Shown: positions 14,620-26,461, counted from the first letter of the stretch. The stretch: 64,000 nucleotides of DNA from Pseudomonas sputi (GCF_021603585.1 NZ_BQHI01000001.1:248001-312000), one strand, 5' to 3'. The notes: generated by a model not told the origin, from the sequence alone. Program-made: numbers and translations.

Positions 14620-15300
14620 TCAGCAAACCCAGGTCGCGTGATTGGGTTGATCGAGGTGCCGGGACAGATACTCGGCAAATGTCTGCCGTGAAATGGCCCG
14701 GGCGCCGAGGCTGTGCAGGTGGTCGGTCGGCATCTGGCAGTCGATCAGTACGAAACCCGCTTCTTTCAGATGTTGCACCAGTGTCGCAAAGCCGTACTTG
14801 GAAGCATTGTCCGCGCGGCTGAACATTGACTCGCCGAAGAACAGTTGCCCCATCGCCAGGCCGTACAGGCCGCCGACCAGTTCGCCCTGATCCCAGACTT
14901 CTACCGAGTGGGCAAGGCCACGCCGATGCAATTGGATATAGGCGTCCTGCATCGCCTCTGTTATCCAGGTGCCATCGGCATATTCCCTTGGCGCGGCGCA
15001 GGCGCGGATCACGGCGTCGAAATCCTGATCGAAGGTGACTTGATAGCGCTGCTTGCGCATCAATTTGCCAAGGCTGCGCGAGACGTGCAGTTCGTCGGGA
15101 AAAAGGACGGTGCGCGGATCCGGCGACCACCAGAGAATCGGCTGGCCTTCGGAAAACCATGGAAAGCAGCCATGGCGATAGGCCTGGATCAAGCGGTCGG
15201 CGGACAGGTCGCCACCGGCCGCCAGCAATCCGTTGGGATCGCGCATGGCTTTTTCCAGTGGCGGGAAAGTCAGTGAGTTGCGTTGTAACCAAGTCAGCAT
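14620..15300 (-). CDS. aat: Leucyl/phenylalanyl-tRNA-protein transferase
   Basis: Adds Leu or Phe to proteins with N-terminal Lys or Arg, the first step of the bacterial N-end rule. 226 residues from ATG 15300 (MLTWLQRNS), the normal size; 62 codons of open frame upstream are not family-like. Motifs: [20 protein letters not shown] and the C-terminal [11 protein letters not shown]. Start of the aat-bpt-infA group. In P. aeruginosa PAO1, as I recall, trxB1 lies between aat and ftsK; it is not here. Confidence 0.96.
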   Translation of the reverse strand: MLTWLQRNSLTFPPLEKAMRDPNGLLAAGGDLSADRLIQAYRHGCFPWFSEGQPILWWSPDPRTVLFPDELHVSRSLGKLMRKQRYQVTFDQDFDAVIRACAAPREYADGTWITEAMQDAYIQLHRRGLAHSVEVWDQGELVGGLYGLAMGQLFFGESMFSRADNASKYGFATLVQHLKEAGFVLIDCQMPTDHLHSLGARAISRQTFAEYLSRHLDQPNHATWVC

Positions 15301-15699
15301 GGCGTCCGGGCTGGCAGAAGGGGAGGGCGGTGGGCAGTGAGCCCGCAGTAAAGTGTGCCGGGAAATGACGCGAATGTCCTCCGTTGTGCTGCGCTGTCTG
15401 TGCGGCTGCAACTTGAGCATCCGGATGCGGTCGTAATCGGGCGCAGCGCTGCTGCAGGCCAGCTTGCCGATGTCGTTGGGCGGCACTCAGGGGGAAGGAG
15501 GTGCGAATGCTTCGCTACGTTCATCAAATACACCTCATAAGCCTTTGTCACAAAAGACAATGCATGCTCAAATTGAACGCCGGGTGTTGTACGTTTGGCT
15601 ATGCTTGAACCAGAGGCCTGGAAGCATGGCATCGAACGCGCAAACCCGTACAATGCCGGGCTGTTACAGAATATTCGCCGCGTACCGTGTTTATAAAAG
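15301..15699. other. aat/ftsK intergenic region, upstream part
   Basis: No convincing gene. It should hold the aat promoter (minus strand) and the ftsK promoter (plus strand). Possible but weak promoter elements are TTGTCA near 15544 and TATGCT near 15599. Short frames crossing it have no family features. Confidence 0.4.
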
Positions 15700-15807
15700 A
15701 CGGGGCGCAGTGTTAAAAGTAGTCTCCGTTGCGCCCGTCAATTTTTTTACCTGCCTGGATTGGGCAGTTTTTTATTGTCATTCAATAGATGGACGCGCCT
15801 CTGGCGC
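15700..15807 (+). promoter_or_regulatory. Hairpin-rich leader of ftsK with two terminator-like elements
   Basis: First hairpin: arms GGGCGCA 15703-15709 and TGCGCCC 15730-15736 (two more pairs outside a bulge), 20-nt loop, then seven Ts (15742-15748). Second hairpin: CTGCC 15751-15755 with GGCAG 15763-15767, followed by six Ts (15768-15773). Third: GCGCC/GGCGC at 15795-15807, just before the AGGAAAAG ribosome site. No plus-strand gene lies upstream that would need terminators, so these look like attenuators of ftsK or the ends of a small RNA. Seen directly; function inferred. Confidence 0.55.
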
Positions 15808-15822
15808 AGGAAAAGAAGCGTT

Positions 15823-18231
15823 TTGAAGAAATCCACGGAAGCACCAAAAACAGTCGTTCCGCTCTGGCGTCAACAGTTGCACTACCGGCTCAAGGAAGGT
15901 GCATTGATCGCCATCGGCGCCTTGTGCCTGTTCCTGATGATGGCGTTGCTGACTTACGGCAAGGACGATCCGGGCTGGAGCCACAACAGCAAGATCGACG
16001 ACGTGCAGAATTTCGGCGGTCCCGCCGGTTCCTACAGCGCCGACATCCTGTTCATGGTGCTGGGTTACTTCGCCTACATCTTCCCGTTGCTGCTGGCGAT
16101 CAAGGCCTATCAGATCTTCCGTCAGCGTCACGAACCGTGGCAGTGGAGCGGCTGGCTGTTTTCCTGGCGCCTGATCGGTCTGGTGTTTCTGGTGTTGTCC
16201 GGTGCCGCGCTGGCGCACATTCATTTCCATGCTCCCACGGGGCTGCCGGCCGGCGCCGGTGGGGCCCTGGGCGAAAGTCTTGGCGATCTGGCTCGCAACG
16301 CCCTGAATATTCAGGGCAGCACGTTGCTGTTCATCGCCCTGTTTCTGTTCGGCCTGACGGTGTTCACCGATCTTTCATGGTTCAAGGTGATGGACGTCAC
16401 CGGCAAGATCACCCTCGATCTGTTCGAACTGTTCCAGGGCGCGATCAACCGCTGGTGGTCGGCGCGTACCGAGCGCAAGCAACTGGTCGCGCAATTGCGT
16501 GAAGTCGACGATCGCGTGCATGACGTGGTTGCGCCGACGGTCACCGACAAGCGCGAGCAGGCCAAGGTCAAGGAGCGTCTGATCGAGCGTGAGCAAGCGC
16601 TGAGCAAGCACATGTCCGAGCGCGAGAAACAGGTGCCGCCAGTGATCGCCCCGGCTCCGGTCAAGGCGCCAGAGCCAAGCAAGCGCGTGCAGAAAGAGAA
16701 GCAGGTGCCGTTGTTTGTCGACAGCGCCGTGGAAGGCACCTTGCCGCCGATCTCGATTCTCGACCCTGCGGAAAAGAAACAGCTCAATTATTCGCCTGAA
16801 TCCCTGGCGGCGGTCGGCCATTTGCTGGAAATCAAGCTCAAGGAGTTCGGCGTCGAAGTCACCGTGGATTCGATCCATCCCGGCCCGGTCATTACCCGTT
16901 ACGAAATCCAGCCTGCTGCGGGCGTGAAGGTCAGCCGTATCGCCAACCTGGCGAAGGACCTTGCACGTTCGCTGGCCGTGACCAGCGTGCGGGTGGTGGA
17001 AGTGATTCCGGGCAAGACCACGGTCGGTATCGAGATTCCCAACGAAGACCGGCAGATCGTGCGCTTTTCCGAAGTGCTGTCGACGCCGGAGTACGACAAC
17101 TTCAAATCGCCGGTCACCCTGGCTCTGGGCCACGATATCGGCGGCAAACCGGTCATCACTGACCTGGCGAAAATGCCGCACCTGCTGGTGGCCGGTACCA
17201 CCGGTTCCGGTAAGTCGGTGGGTGTGAATGCGATGATCCTGTCGATCCTGTTCAAGTCCGGCCCGGACGACGCCAAGCTGATCATGATCGACCCGAAAAT
17301 GCTCGAACTGTCGATCTACGAAGGCATTCCGCACCTGCTGTGCCCGGTCGTGACCGACATGAAGGACGCCGCCAACGCCCTGCGCTGGAGCGTGGCCGAG
17401 ATGGAGCGTCGCTACAAGCTGATGGCGAAGATGGGCGTGCGAAACCTGTCCGGCTTCAACGCCAAGGTCAAGGAAGCCCAGGACGCCGGCGAGCCGTTGA
17501 GCGATCCGCTGTACAAACGCGAAAGCATCCACGACGAAGCGCCGCTGCTGCAGAAGCTGCCGACCATCGTCGTGGTCGTGGACGAATTCGCCGACATGAT
17601 GATGATCGTCGGCAAGAAAGTTGAAGAACTGATCGCCCGTATCGCCCAGAAGGCGCGTGCGGCCGGTATCCACCTGATCCTCGCGACCCAGCGGCCGTCG
17701 GTGGACGTGATCACCGGTCTGATCAAGGCCAACATCCCGACGCGGATGGCGTTCCAGGTATCGAGCAAGATCGACTCCCGGACCATCATCGACCAGGGCG
17801 GCGCCGAACAATTGCTTGGCCACGGCGACATGCTCTACATGCCGCCGGGCACCAGCCTGCCGATCCGGGTTCACGGCGCATTCGTGTCCGACGATGAAGT
17901 TCACCGGGTGGTGGAAGCGTGGAAACTGCGCGGCGCGCCGGAATACAACGACGACATCCTCAACGGTGTCGAAGAGGCGGGCAGTGGTTTCGAAGGCAGC
18001 AGCGGCGGCGGTGACGGCGACGATCCGGAAGCCGACGCGCTGTACGACGAAGCCGTGCAGTTCGTACTGGAAAGCCGTCGCGCCTCCATCTCCGCTGTAC
18101 AGCGCAAGCTGAAGATCGGCTACAACCGTGCCGCGCGCATGATCGAAGCCATGGAAATGGCCGGGGTCGTGACGTCGATGAACACCAACGGTTCCCGCGA
18201 AGTCCTGGCCCCTGGCCCGGTGCGCGACTGA
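15823..18231 (+). CDS. ftsK: DNA translocase FtsK
   Basis: Septal DNA pump that clears the terminus and activates XerCD. 802 residues from a TTG at 15823, supported by the AGGAAAAG ribosome site 9 nt upstream and by the family N-terminus ([10 protein letters not shown]). Four membrane segments occupy about residues 24-190. The linker (about 200-310) is charged and coiled. The motor has Walker A GTTGSGKS at 458-465 and a DEFADMM Walker B. The C-terminal winged-helix gamma domain (last about 65 residues, [20 protein letters not shown]) reads KOPS sites. The linker is short compared with E. coli FtsK (1329 aa), as is usual in Pseudomonas. Confidence 0.97.
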   Translation: MKKSTEAPKTVVPLWRQQLHYRLKEGALIAIGALCLFLMMALLTYGKDDPGWSHNSKIDDVQNFGGPAGSYSADILFMVLGYFAYIFPLLLAIKAYQIFRQRHEPWQWSGWLFSWRLIGLVFLVLSGAALAHIHFHAPTGLPAGAGGALGESLGDLARNALNIQGSTLLFIALFLFGLTVFTDLSWFKVMDVTGKITLDLFELFQGAINRWWSARTERKQLVAQLREVDDRVHDVVAPTVTDKREQAKVKERLIEREQALSKHMSEREKQVPPVIAPAPVKAPEPSKRVQKEKQVPLFVDSAVEGTLPPISILDPAEKKQLNYSPESLAAVGHLLEIKLKEFGVEVTVDSIHPGPVITRYEIQPAAGVKVSRIANLAKDLARSLAVTSVRVVEVIPGKTTVGIEIPNEDRQIVRFSEVLSTPEYDNFKSPVTLALGHDIGGKPVITDLAKMPHLLVAGTTGSGKSVGVNAMILSILFKSGPDDAKLIMIDPKMLELSIYEGIPHLLCPVVTDMKDAANALRWSVAEMERRYKLMAKMGVRNLSGFNAKVKEAQDAGEPLSDPLYKRESIHDEAPLLQKLPTIVVVVDEFADMMMIVGKKVEELIARIAQKARAAGIHLILATQRPSVDVITGLIKANIPTRMAFQVSSKIDSRTIIDQGGAEQLLGHGDMLYMPPGTSLPIRVHGAFVSDDEVHRVVEAWKLRGAPEYNDDILNGVEEAGSGFEGSSGGGDGDDPEADALYDEAVQFVLESRRASISAVQRKLKIGYNRAARMIEAMEMAGVVTSMNTNGSREVLAPGPVRD

Positions 18232-18309
18232 TTCGATACCCTGATCCAAATGCAATGGGCGGTGCATCAAGCGCCGTCCACTTTCCCACGAATATTCAAG
18301 AGGACTCCC

Positions 18310-18930
18310 ATGCGTCTTATCCGCATGTTGCTGCCGGTACTGGCTCTGACCACCCTCACGGCTCACGCCGATGACAAGGATGTGGCTCGCCTGACCCAAT
18401 TGCTTGAAACTTCCAGGACCCTGACTGCCAATTTCTCCCAGCTGACCCTCGACGGCAGTGGCACCCAGTTGCAGGAAACCACCGGCGACATGACCCTGCA
18501 GCGTCCGGGACTGTTCTACTGGCACACCAATGCGCCCGCCGAGCAGACCATGGTGTCCGACGGCAAGAAAGTCACCCTGTGGGACCCGGACCTGGAACAG
18601 GCCACGATCAAGAAGCTCGATGAGCGTTTGACCCAGACCCCGGCCCTGTTGCTGTCCGGCGACGTATCGAAGATCAGCCAGAGCTTCGACATCACCGCCA
18701 AAGAGGCGGGTGGCGTGATCGACTTCACCCTGAAACCGAAAACCAAGGACACGCTGTTCGACAGCCTGCGTCTGTCGTTCCGCAACGGCCTGGTCAATGA
18801 CATGCAACTGATCGACAGTGTCGGCCAGCGCACCAACATCCTGTTCACTGGGGTGAAGGCCAACGAAGCGGTCCCGGCCTCGAAATTCAAGTTCGACATC
18901 CCCAAGGGTGCCGATGTGATCCAGGAATAA
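18310..18930 (+). CDS. lolA: Outer-membrane lipoprotein carrier protein LolA
   Basis: Periplasmic chaperone that shuttles lipoproteins from LolCDE to LolB. 206 residues from ATG 18310, preceded by AGGA. Signal peptide at 1-20 ending TAHA-DD. The LolA beta-barrel pattern is seen in [24 protein letters not shown] and [10 protein letters not shown]. Lies 78 nt after ftsK and 24 nt before rarA, the conserved ftsK-lolA-rarA order. Confidence 0.97.
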   Translation: MRLIRMLLPVLALTTLTAHADDKDVARLTQLLETSRTLTANFSQLTLDGSGTQLQETTGDMTLQRPGLFYWHTNAPAEQTMVSDGKKVTLWDPDLEQATIKKLDERLTQTPALLLSGDVSKISQSFDITAKEAGGVIDFTLKPKTKDTLFDSLRLSFRNGLVNDMQLIDSVGQRTNILFTGVKANEAVPASKFKFDIPKGADVIQE

Positions 18931-18954
18931 ACACAGAGGTTTGAACGGTACGTG

Positions 18955-20277
18955 ATGGATCTGTTTCGCAGTGCACCGATCGCCCAGCCACTGGCCGCCC
19001 GTTTGCGGGCGACCAATCTGGATGAGTACGTCGGTCAGGAACACGTGCTCGCTCGCGGCAAGCCTCTGCGCGAAGCGCTGGAGCAGGGTGCCCTGCATTC
19101 GATGATCTTCTGGGGCCCGCCGGGCGTGGGCAAAACCACGCTGGCGCGGTTGCTGGCGGAAGTCTCGGATGCGCACTTCGAAACGGTTTCGGCGGTGCTG
19201 GCCGGGGTCAAGGAGATCCGTCAGGCGGTGGAAATCGCCAAGCAGCAGGCCGGCCAGTACGGCAAGCGCACGATCCTGTTTGTCGATGAAGTGCACCGTT
19301 TCAACAAGTCGCAACAGGACGCCTTCCTGCCGTACGTTGAAGACGGCACCTTGATCTTCATCGGCGCCACCACTGAGAACCCTTCGTTCGAACTGAACAA
19401 CGCATTGCTGTCGCGGGCGCGGGTCTACGTACTCAAAAGCCTCGACGAGGCGGCGTTGCGCAAGTTGGTGCACCGCGCGCTGACTGAAGAGCGTGGCCTG
19501 GGCAAGCGTCATCTGACCCTCAGCGATGAAGGCTTCCAGATGCTGCTGTCCGCTGCCGACGGCGATGGCCGGCGCCTGCTGAACCTGCTGGAAAACGCCT
19601 CAGACCTGGCCGAAGACAACAGCGAGATGGGCACCGAGCTGCTGCAAAGTCTGCTCGGTGACACCCGCCGACGTTTCGACAAGGGGGGTGAAGCCTTCTA
19701 TGACCAGATTTCCGCGCTGCACAAATCGGTGCGAGGCTCCAATCCGGACGGCGCACTGTATTGGTTTGCGCGAATGATCGACGGCGGCTGCGATCCGCTG
19801 TATCTGGCCCGGCGCGTGGTGCGCATGGCCAGCGAAGACATCGGCAACGCCGATCCTCGGGCCTTAAGCCTGTGCCTCGCCGCGTGGGAAGTCCAGGAGC
19901 GTCTCGGCAGCCCGGAAGGTGAGTTGGCGGTGGCACAGGCCATCACTTATCTGGCGTGCGCGCCGAAGAGCAATGCGGTGTACATGGGCTTCAAGACCGC
20001 GCTGCGCGCCGCCGCCGAACATGGCTCGCTGGAAGTGCCGCTGCACCTGCGCAATGCGCCGACCAAATTGATGAAGCAATTGGGTTACGGCGACGAATAC
20101 CGCTATGCCCACGACGAACCGGACGCCTACGCGGCCGGTGAAGACTATTTCCCGGAAGAGCTCGACCCCATTCCGTTCTACCAGCCGGTGCCCCGTGGCC
20201 TGGAGCTGAAGATCGGCGAGAAGCTCAACCACCTCGCCCAACTTGATCGTTTAAGCCCACGGCAGCGGAGAAAATAG
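18955..20277 (+). CDS. rarA: Replication-associated recombination protein RarA (MgsA)
   Basis: AAA+ clamp-loader-like ATPase working at stalled forks with SSB. 440 residues from ATG 18955 ([10 protein letters not shown]); a GTG directly before is a less likely start. Walker [10 protein letters not shown] and Walker B FVDEVHRF are followed by the sensor [11 protein letters not shown]. The C-terminal tetramerisation part ends near [11 protein letters not shown]. Its TAG stop shares a base with the GTG start of crcB, so the two are translationally coupled. Confidence 0.96.
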   Translation: MDLFRSAPIAQPLAARLRATNLDEYVGQEHVLARGKPLREALEQGALHSMIFWGPPGVGKTTLARLLAEVSDAHFETVSAVLAGVKEIRQAVEIAKQQAGQYGKRTILFVDEVHRFNKSQQDAFLPYVEDGTLIFIGATTENPSFELNNALLSRARVYVLKSLDEAALRKLVHRALTEERGLGKRHLTLSDEGFQMLLSAADGDGRRLLNLLENASDLAEDNSEMGTELLQSLLGDTRRRFDKGGEAFYDQISALHKSVRGSNPDGALYWFARMIDGGCDPLYLARRVVRMASEDIGNADPRALSLCLAAWEVQERLGSPEGELAVAQAITYLACAPKSNAVYMGFKTALRAAAEHGSLEVPLHLRNAPTKLMKQLGYGDEYRYAHDEPDAYAAGEDYFPEELDPIPFYQPVPRGLELKIGEKLNHLAQLDRLSPRQRRK

Positions 20278-20651
20278 TGGTCCCATTGATTGTTGCAGTC
20301 TCCGTCGGCGGGATTGCCGGCACCTTGTTGCGCTTCGCCACCGGTAATTGGGTCAACGCCAATTGGCCGCGGCACTTCTATACCGCGACGCTGGCCGTTA
20401 ATATCGTGGGCTGTCTGCTGATTGGCGTGTTGTACGGCCTGTTTTTGATACGCCCGGAAGTACCGATCGAGGTACGCGCCGGGTTGATGGTCGGCTTCCT
20501 CGGGGGGCTGACGACTTTTTCATCCTTTTCACTGGATACGGTGCGTCTGCTGGAAAGCGGGCAAGTGCCGCTGGCCCTGGGCTATGCGGCCATCAGCGTA
20601 TTCGGCGGGCTGCTCGCGACCTGGGCCGGCCTGTCCCTGACCAAACTTTGA
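20277..20651 (+). CDS. crcB: Fluoride channel CrcB/Fluc
   Basis: Dual-topology dimer exporting fluoride across the inner membrane. 124 residues from GTG 20277 ([11 protein letters not shown]), four hydrophobic helices. Family motifs: [10 protein letters not shown] near the start, NIVGCLLIG (the Asn lines the pore) and [12 protein letters not shown]. No room exists for a fluoride riboswitch because the start overlaps the rarA stop by one base; expression is set by the operon. Confidence 0.95.
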   Translation: MVPLIVAVSVGGIAGTLLRFATGNWVNANWPRHFYTATLAVNIVGCLLIGVLYGLFLIRPEVPIEVRAGLMVGFLGGLTTFSSFSLDTVRLLESGQVPLALGYAAISVFGGLLATWAGLSLTKL

Positions 20652-20654
20652 TAA

Positions 20655-21947
<1,293 letters not shown>

Positions 21948-23342
21948 ATGAAATATCTGCCGCTGTTTCACAACCTGCGCGGCAGTCGTGTGTTGGTTGT
22001 CGGTGGGGGGGAGATTGCCTTGCGCAAATCCCGCCTGCTGGCCGATGCCGGTGCGCTGCTGCGGGTGGTCGCACCTGAAATCGAAGCGCAACTGCGCGAA
22101 CTGGTCGCCGCCAGCGGTGGCGAATGCCTGCTGCGTGGCTACGCCGAAACGGATCTGGACGGTTGCGGGTTGATCATTGCCGCCACCGACGACGAAGCGT
22201 TGAACGCGCAAGTCTCCGCCGATGCCCATCGGCGCTGCGTGCCGGTCAACGTGGTCGATGCGCCGGCGCTGTGCAGCGTGATTTTCCCGGCGATCGTCGA
22301 TCGTTCGCCGCTGATCATCGCGGTCTCCAGCGGCGGCGATGCGCCGGTGCTGGCCCGGCTGATCCGCGCCAAGATCGAAACCTGGATTCCCTCGACCTAC
22401 GGCCATCTGGCCGGTCTGGCCGCGCGGTTTCGCGATCAGGTCAAAGGCCTGTTTCCCGATGTGCAGCAGCGTCGCGGTTTTTGGGAAGACGTGTTCCAGG
22501 GGCCGATCGCCGACCGGCAGCTGGCAGGACAGGGCGCCGAAGCCGAACGTCTGCTGCAAGCCAAGATTGACGGCGAGGCGATGGTCACGACCGGTGAGGT
22601 TTATCTGGTCGGGGCAGGTCCGGGCGATCCGGATTTGCTGACCTTCCGTGCCTTGCGGCTGATGCAGCAAGCGGATGTGGTGTTGTACGACCGCTTGGTG
22701 GCGCCGGCAATTCTTGAACTGTGTCGTCGCGATGCCGAGCGGGTTTACGTCGGCAAGCGTCGCGCCGAACATACCGTGCCGCAGGATCAGATCAACCAGC
22801 AACTGGTGGATCTGGCCAAGGCCGGCAAACGCGTAGTGCGGTTGAAGGGCGGGGATCCGTTCATCTTCGGCCGTGGTGGCGAAGAAATCGAGGAACTGGC
22901 AGCCCATGGCATCCCGTTTCAGGTGGTGCCGGGTATCACGGCGGCCAGCGGTTGCGCGGCCTATGCCGGGATTCCGCTGACCCATCGCGATTACGCGCAG
23001 TCGGTGCGTTTCGTCACCGGGCACCTCAAGGACGGTTCGACCGATCTGCCGTGGGCCGACCTTGTCGCGCCGGCGCAGACCCTGGTGTTCTACATGGGGC
23101 TGGTGGGATTGCCGATCATCTGCGAGCAGTTGATCAAGCATGGTCGCGCAGCCGAAACACCGGCGGCATTGATCCAGCAAGGCACCACGGTCAATCAGCG
23201 GGTCTTCACCGGTACGCTGGCCGACCTGCCGCGTCTGGTGGCGGAGCATGAAGTGCATGCGCCGACGCTGGTGATCGTCGGCGAAGTGGTGCAGCTACGC
23301 GAGAAACTGGCGTGGTTCGAGGGTGCTCAGGGTCAAATCTGA
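21948..23342 (+). CDS. cysG: Siroheme synthase CysG (trifunctional)
   Basis: Makes siroheme from uroporphyrinogen III: two SAM methylations, then NAD-dependent dehydrogenation and ferrochelation. 464 residues. The N-terminal CysGB domain (1-210) has the NAD loop [12 protein letters not shown]; the C-terminal CysGA methyltransferase (about 218-464) begins [15 protein letters not shown] and has [14 protein letters not shown]. The ATG starts right after the serS stop, so they are coupled. Supplies sulphite and nitrite reductases, neither of which is in the window. Confidence 0.98.
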   Translation: MKYLPLFHNLRGSRVLVVGGGEIALRKSRLLADAGALLRVVAPEIEAQLRELVAASGGECLLRGYAETDLDGCGLIIAATDDEALNAQVSADAHRRCVPVNVVDAPALCSVIFPAIVDRSPLIIAVSSGGDAPVLARLIRAKIETWIPSTYGHLAGLAARFRDQVKGLFPDVQQRRGFWEDVFQGPIADRQLAGQGAEAERLLQAKIDGEAMVTTGEVYLVGAGPGDPDLLTFRALRLMQQADVVLYDRLVAPAILELCRRDAERVYVGKRRAEHTVPQDQINQQLVDLAKAGKRVVRLKGGDPFIFGRGGEEIEELAAHGIPFQVVPGITAASGCAAYAGIPLTHRDYAQSVRFVTGHLKDGSTDLPWADLVAPAQTLVFYMGLVGLPIICEQLIKHGRAAETPAALIQQGTTVNQRVFTGTLADLPRLVAEHEVHAPTLVIVGEVVQLREKLAWFEGAQGQI

Positions 23343-23353
23343 CGACTCTGAGG

Positions 23354-23382
23354 GGATCGTTCCCACGCTGTGGGAACGATCC
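23354..23382. repeat. REP-like palindrome, GATCGTTCCCAC family, copy 1
   Basis: 13-bp perfect arms (23354-23366 and 23370-23382) with a 3-nt loop, between convergent cysG and the quinone reductase gene. The same 12-base arm recurs at 60542-60572. It has no T-tract but may act as a transcript boundary. Confidence 0.8.
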
Positions 23383-23387
23383 TGCTC

Positions 23388-24389
23388 TCAACCTCTGCGC
23401 CAGACTCCTTTGCCGCCCAACCGGTCCCGGTCATGGGCAACATTGAAGTCCTGCTCCGGCCCTTTCGGCACCACCCCGGTCGGGTTGATGGTCTTGTGGC
23501 TGCCGTAGTAGTGATTCTTGATGTGCTGGAAATCCACGGTCTCGGCAACGCCCGGCCACTGGTACATGTCCCGCAGCCAGTTCGACAGGTTCGGATAATC
23601 GCTGATCCGCCGCAGATTGCATTTGAAATGCCCGTGGTACACCGCGTCGAAACGAATCAGCGTGGTAAACAATCGCACGTCTGCCTCGGTCAAGTATTCG
23701 CCCGTCAGATAACGGTTGGCGCCCAGCACCTGCTCCAAATGATTCAGTTCGGAAAACACGTCATCGAACGCTTCTTCATAGGCCTTTTGCGAGGTGGCGA
23801 ACCCGGCGCGGTACACGCCGTTGTTCACGGCAGGGTAGATCCGTTCGTTCAGCGCATCGATCTCGCCGCGCAATGGCGCCGGATAGAAGTCCAGCTCGTT
23901 GCCGGTCAGGTCATCGAAGGCGCTGTTGAACATGCGGATGATCTCCGCCGATTCGTTGCTGACGATGCGTTTTAGCTTCTTGTCCCACAGCACCGGCACG
24001 GTGACGCGGCCGGTGTAGTCGGCAGTGTCGGCGGTGTAGCGCTGGTGCATGAAGTCAAAGTGGTCGAGTTTGTCGCCGGTCGAACCGAGGTTCTGGTCGA
24101 AGGTCCAGCCGTTTTCCAGCATCAGCCAACTGACGACGGAAACGTCGATCAGGCTTTCCAGGCCTTTGAGCTTGCGCAGGATCAGCGTGCGATGCGCCCA
24201 CGGGCACGCCAGGGAGACGTAAAGGTGATAACGCCCGGCCTCGGCGGCGAAACCGCCTTCACCGCTCGGGCCGGGCTCGCCGTTGCGAGTGACCCAGTTG
24301 CGACGCTGCGCCTGTTCGCGCTGGAACGCGCCGTCCTTGCTGCTTTCGTACCACTTGTCCTGCCAGCGGCCGTCGACGAGTAAACCCAT
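23388..24389 (-). CDS. yqjG: Glutathionyl-hydroquinone reductase (YqjG/ECM4 family)
   Basis: Xi-class glutathione transferase that removes glutathione from glutathionyl-hydroquinones. 333 residues from ATG 24389 (MGLLVDGRW). The catalytic cysteine is C62 in ACPWAHRTLI, the family hallmark. The thioredoxin-like N-terminal half is followed by an all-helical C-terminal domain with NRYLTGEYLTEADVRLF. Lies 91 nt downstream of ybiB on the same strand and may be co-transcribed. Confidence 0.93.
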   Translation of the reverse strand: MGLLVDGRWQDKWYESSKDGAFQREQAQRRNWVTRNGEPGPSGEGGFAAEAGRYHLYVSLACPWAHRTLILRKLKGLESLIDVSVVSWLMLENGWTFDQNLGSTGDKLDHFDFMHQRYTADTADYTGRVTVPVLWDKKLKRIVSNESAEIIRMFNSAFDDLTGNELDFYPAPLRGEIDALNERIYPAVNNGVYRAGFATSQKAYEEAFDDVFSELNHLEQVLGANRYLTGEYLTEADVRLFTTLIRFDAVYHGHFKCNLRRISDYPNLSNWLRDMYQWPGVAETVDFQHIKNHYYGSHKTINPTGVVPKGPEQDFNVAHDRDRLGGKGVWRRG

Positions 24390-24480
24390 GATCAAGACTC
24401 CAGAAACCAATATTCGTTGGAGCCGAGTCTATTCCGATGAGTTCGAACAAAAAGCGCAAAGATCGGGGGTTAATGATCGG

Positions 24481-25482
24481 TTAAATCGATTTGTTCCGTG
24501 CGGACCAGTATTTTTCGGCATTTTCGAAAGCCTGTTCACGACTTTGGCCGAGGCCGCGCAGTGCCAACGCCATGGTCGAGATCAGCGCCATCTGCGGATA
24601 ACTGTCCACCACATCACCGCGCCAGACGGCCTTCAGGTGCTCGATATCCAGCGACGCCGGTTTGACGTGACGTTGCGCCGACAGCTGTGGCCATTCCTCA
24701 TCCCAGCTCTCGCCGCCGGTCGTGCCGTACAGGTGACTGCCGGCATCCGGGTTGATCTCGATTTCCCCGCCGTCGCCCTTGATCACGATCGCCGTGTCGC
24801 CCAGCAGGCCGCTGGCATCGCGATGCACCGCTTGATAGCCGGGATGGAAAATACTCTGCAGACCGCAACGCGCGCCCAAAGGATTGAGAATCCGTGCCAG
24901 CGAATGAATAGGCGAGCGCAGGCCGAGGGTGTTGCGCAGGTCGATCATTCGTTGCAACTGTGGCGCCCAGTCCACCAGCGGCATGAACGCCAGACCGCCG
25001 CTTTCCAGCGCCGCGCCGACTTGTTGCCAGTTGCGACACAGCGGGATGTTCAGCTCGCCGAGCAGTTGTTCGGAGTACAAACGGCCGGCTGTATGGGCGC
25101 CGCCACCGTGCATGAAGATGCGCAAGCCGTTCTGCGCCAGGCACTTGGCCGCCAGCAGATACCACGGCAGGTGACGCTTCTTGCCGGCGTAAGTTGGCCA
25201 ATCCAGATCGACCTTCAGCGCCGGTGCCTGCAAGCGTTCACGCAGGGCTTCGGTGAAACCGGCCATCTCCTCGGCGCTTTCTTCCTTGTGCCGCAGCAAC
25301 ATCAGGAAGGCGCCGAGCTGGGTTTCTTCGACCGTTTCGTCGAGCACCATGCCCATGGCTTGCCGGGCTTCCTCGCGGGTCAGGTCGCGGGCGCCGCGCT
25401 TGCCCTTGCCGAGGATGCGCACGAACTGGGCGAACGGGTGCTCGGCGGGCGTTTCGAGGGTCAGCGCTGGATAGTCGGTCAT
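24481..25482 (-). CDS. ybiB: TrpD2-like glycosyltransferase-fold protein YbiB
   Basis: Anthranilate phosphoribosyltransferase fold; the E. coli homologue YbiB (TrpD2) does not make tryptophan and binds nucleic acid. 333 residues from ATG 25482 (MTDYPALTL), chosen because it forms an ATGA overlap with the tusE stop at 25479. The helical N-terminal domain is followed by the alpha/beta domain, including FMHGGGAHTAGRLYSEQLL and VIKGDGGEIEINPD in place of the TrpD active-site loops. End of the tusDCB-tusE-ybiB run. Confidence 0.85.
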   Translation of the reverse strand: MTDYPALTLETPAEHPFAQFVRILGKGKRGARDLTREEARQAMGMVLDETVEETQLGAFLMLLRHKEESAEEMAGFTEALRERLQAPALKVDLDWPTYAGKKRHLPWYLLAAKCLAQNGLRIFMHGGGAHTAGRLYSEQLLGELNIPLCRNWQQVGAALESGGLAFMPLVDWAPQLQRMIDLRNTLGLRSPIHSLARILNPLGARCGLQSIFHPGYQAVHRDASGLLGDTAIVIKGDGGEIEINPDAGSHLYGTTGGESWDEEWPQLSAQRHVKPASLDIEHLKAVWRGDVVDSYPQMALISTMALALRGLGQSREQAFENAEKYWSARNKSI

Positions 25483-25814
25483 AGGCAATTCGTCGGTTTG
25501 GGCAGGCCCGCCAGTTTCGCGGCGAGTTTGGCAGGGGTGCCTTTGAACAGTCGGTTCAGGTGCAGGCTGTTGCCTTTCTCCGCGCCGAGCTTGAGCGCGG
25601 TGTACTTGATCAGCGGCCGGGTCGCCGGCGACAGCTGGAATTCGGCATAGAAGCTGCGCAGCAGTTCGAGGACTTCCCAGTGCTCCGGGCTCAATTCGAT
25701 GTCTTCGGCAGCGGCGAGGGCGCTGGCGACATCGGCCGACCAGTCGTTGAGGTCGACCAGAAAGCCGTCCTTGTCCAGTTCAATGGCGCGGGCGCCGACG
25801 GTCAGCGCATTCAT
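25479..25814 (-). CDS. tusE: Sulphur relay protein TusE (DsrC family)
   Basis: Receives persulphide from TusD of the TusBCD complex and passes it to MnmA. 111 residues from ATG 25814 (MNALTVGAR). The swinging C-terminal arm ends GLPKPTNCL with the active cysteine C110 next to last, as the family requires. Overlaps tusB upstream and ybiB downstream by 4 nt each (ATGA). Confidence 0.95.
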   Translation of the reverse strand: MNALTVGARAIELDKDGFLVDLNDWSADVASALAAAEDIELSPEHWEVLELLRSFYAEFQLSPATRPLIKYTALKLGAEKGNSLHLNRLFKGTPAKLAAKLAGLPKPTNCL

Positions 25815-26104
25815 AGCCAGGAATTGACCTTGTCGTGGTGAATCGACAGCTCGACGAAAGCCGGGTAATCGATGGCTTCGGCCCAGTCCGGAACCTGTAC
25901 GGCACGGGCTTGCGCATCTTCGGCCAGGACAAAGAGTGGCACCCGACGGGTTTCCAGCGCGCTGAACGGCGCAGTGCCCGGTTGCAGCGCATACGCGGCA
26001 TCGCCAGACAGCAACAGCGCATCGCTGGCACCCAGCAGGCGCAGGCAACTGCTCAGGCGTTCGTCACCGAACGGGGAATGGGACAACACATGCAAAGTCG
26101 ACAT
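25811..26104 (-). CDS. tusB: Sulphur relay protein TusB
   Basis: Small DsrH-fold subunit of the (TusBCD)2 hexamer. 97 residues beginning MSTLHVLSHSPFG, typical of the family. It has only one cysteine (C20), not a catalytic one. The TusB start and the tusC stop share the base at 26104, and the tusE start overlaps its stop, so the subunits are coupled. Confidence 0.93.
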   Translation of the reverse strand: MSTLHVLSHSPFGDERLSSCLRLLGASDALLLSGDAAYALQPGTAPFSALETRRVPLFVLAEDAQARAVQVPDWAEAIDYPAFVELSIHHDKVNSWL

Positions 26105-26460
26105 CAGAGGGTGATCACCTGGTCGTAACGGTCAATAAGGGCGGTGATTTGCTCGGCGGCCAAAGGCTGCGCCTCGTCCAGCGAACGATCGCCGAGACCG
26201 CGAACACTGGCGCTGTCGGCGCAGTAGAACAGCTCTTCGACGCCGAACATCGGCAGCGCTTGCAGGTTGGCACTCAGGTCTTTCTGTTGCAGGGCCCTGG
26301 CGTTTTGGCCGGCCGCCAGTTGCAACACGCCGTCGTCGAGAAACAGCAGGCCGATGGGCAGATCGAAGGCGCCGCCGGCGAGCACGATGTCCAGCGCTTC
26401 ACGGGCGCCGGGGCCGGACCACGGCGATTGACGGCTGATAATCAGAAGGGACTTGGCCAT
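26104..26460 (-). CDS. tusC: Sulphur relay protein TusC
   Basis: DsrF-type subunit of TusBCD. 118 residues starting MAKSLLIISRQSPW, with the conserved first strand and SGPGAREALDIVLAGGAFD. Follows tusD with one base between stop and start. No catalytic cysteine is expected in this subunit. Confidence 0.93.
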   Translation of the reverse strand: MAKSLLIISRQSPWSGPGAREALDIVLAGGAFDLPIGLLFLDDGVLQLAAGQNARALQQKDLSANLQALPMFGVEELFYCADSASVRGLGDRSLDEAQPLAAEQITALIDRYDQVITL

Positions 26461-26461
26461 G

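Noticed and set aside
15464-15822. Short plus-strand frame between aat and ftsK
   Set aside because: It crosses two T-tract hairpins and has no homologue-like pattern; treated as leader DNA.
16375-19512. 1045-codon minus-strand frame opposite ftsK-lolA-rarA
   Set aside because: Covers three well-identified genes on the other strand and has no family features.
20200-20280. Fluoride riboswitch before crcB
   Set aside because: The crcB start overlaps the rarA stop, leaving no untranslated leader.
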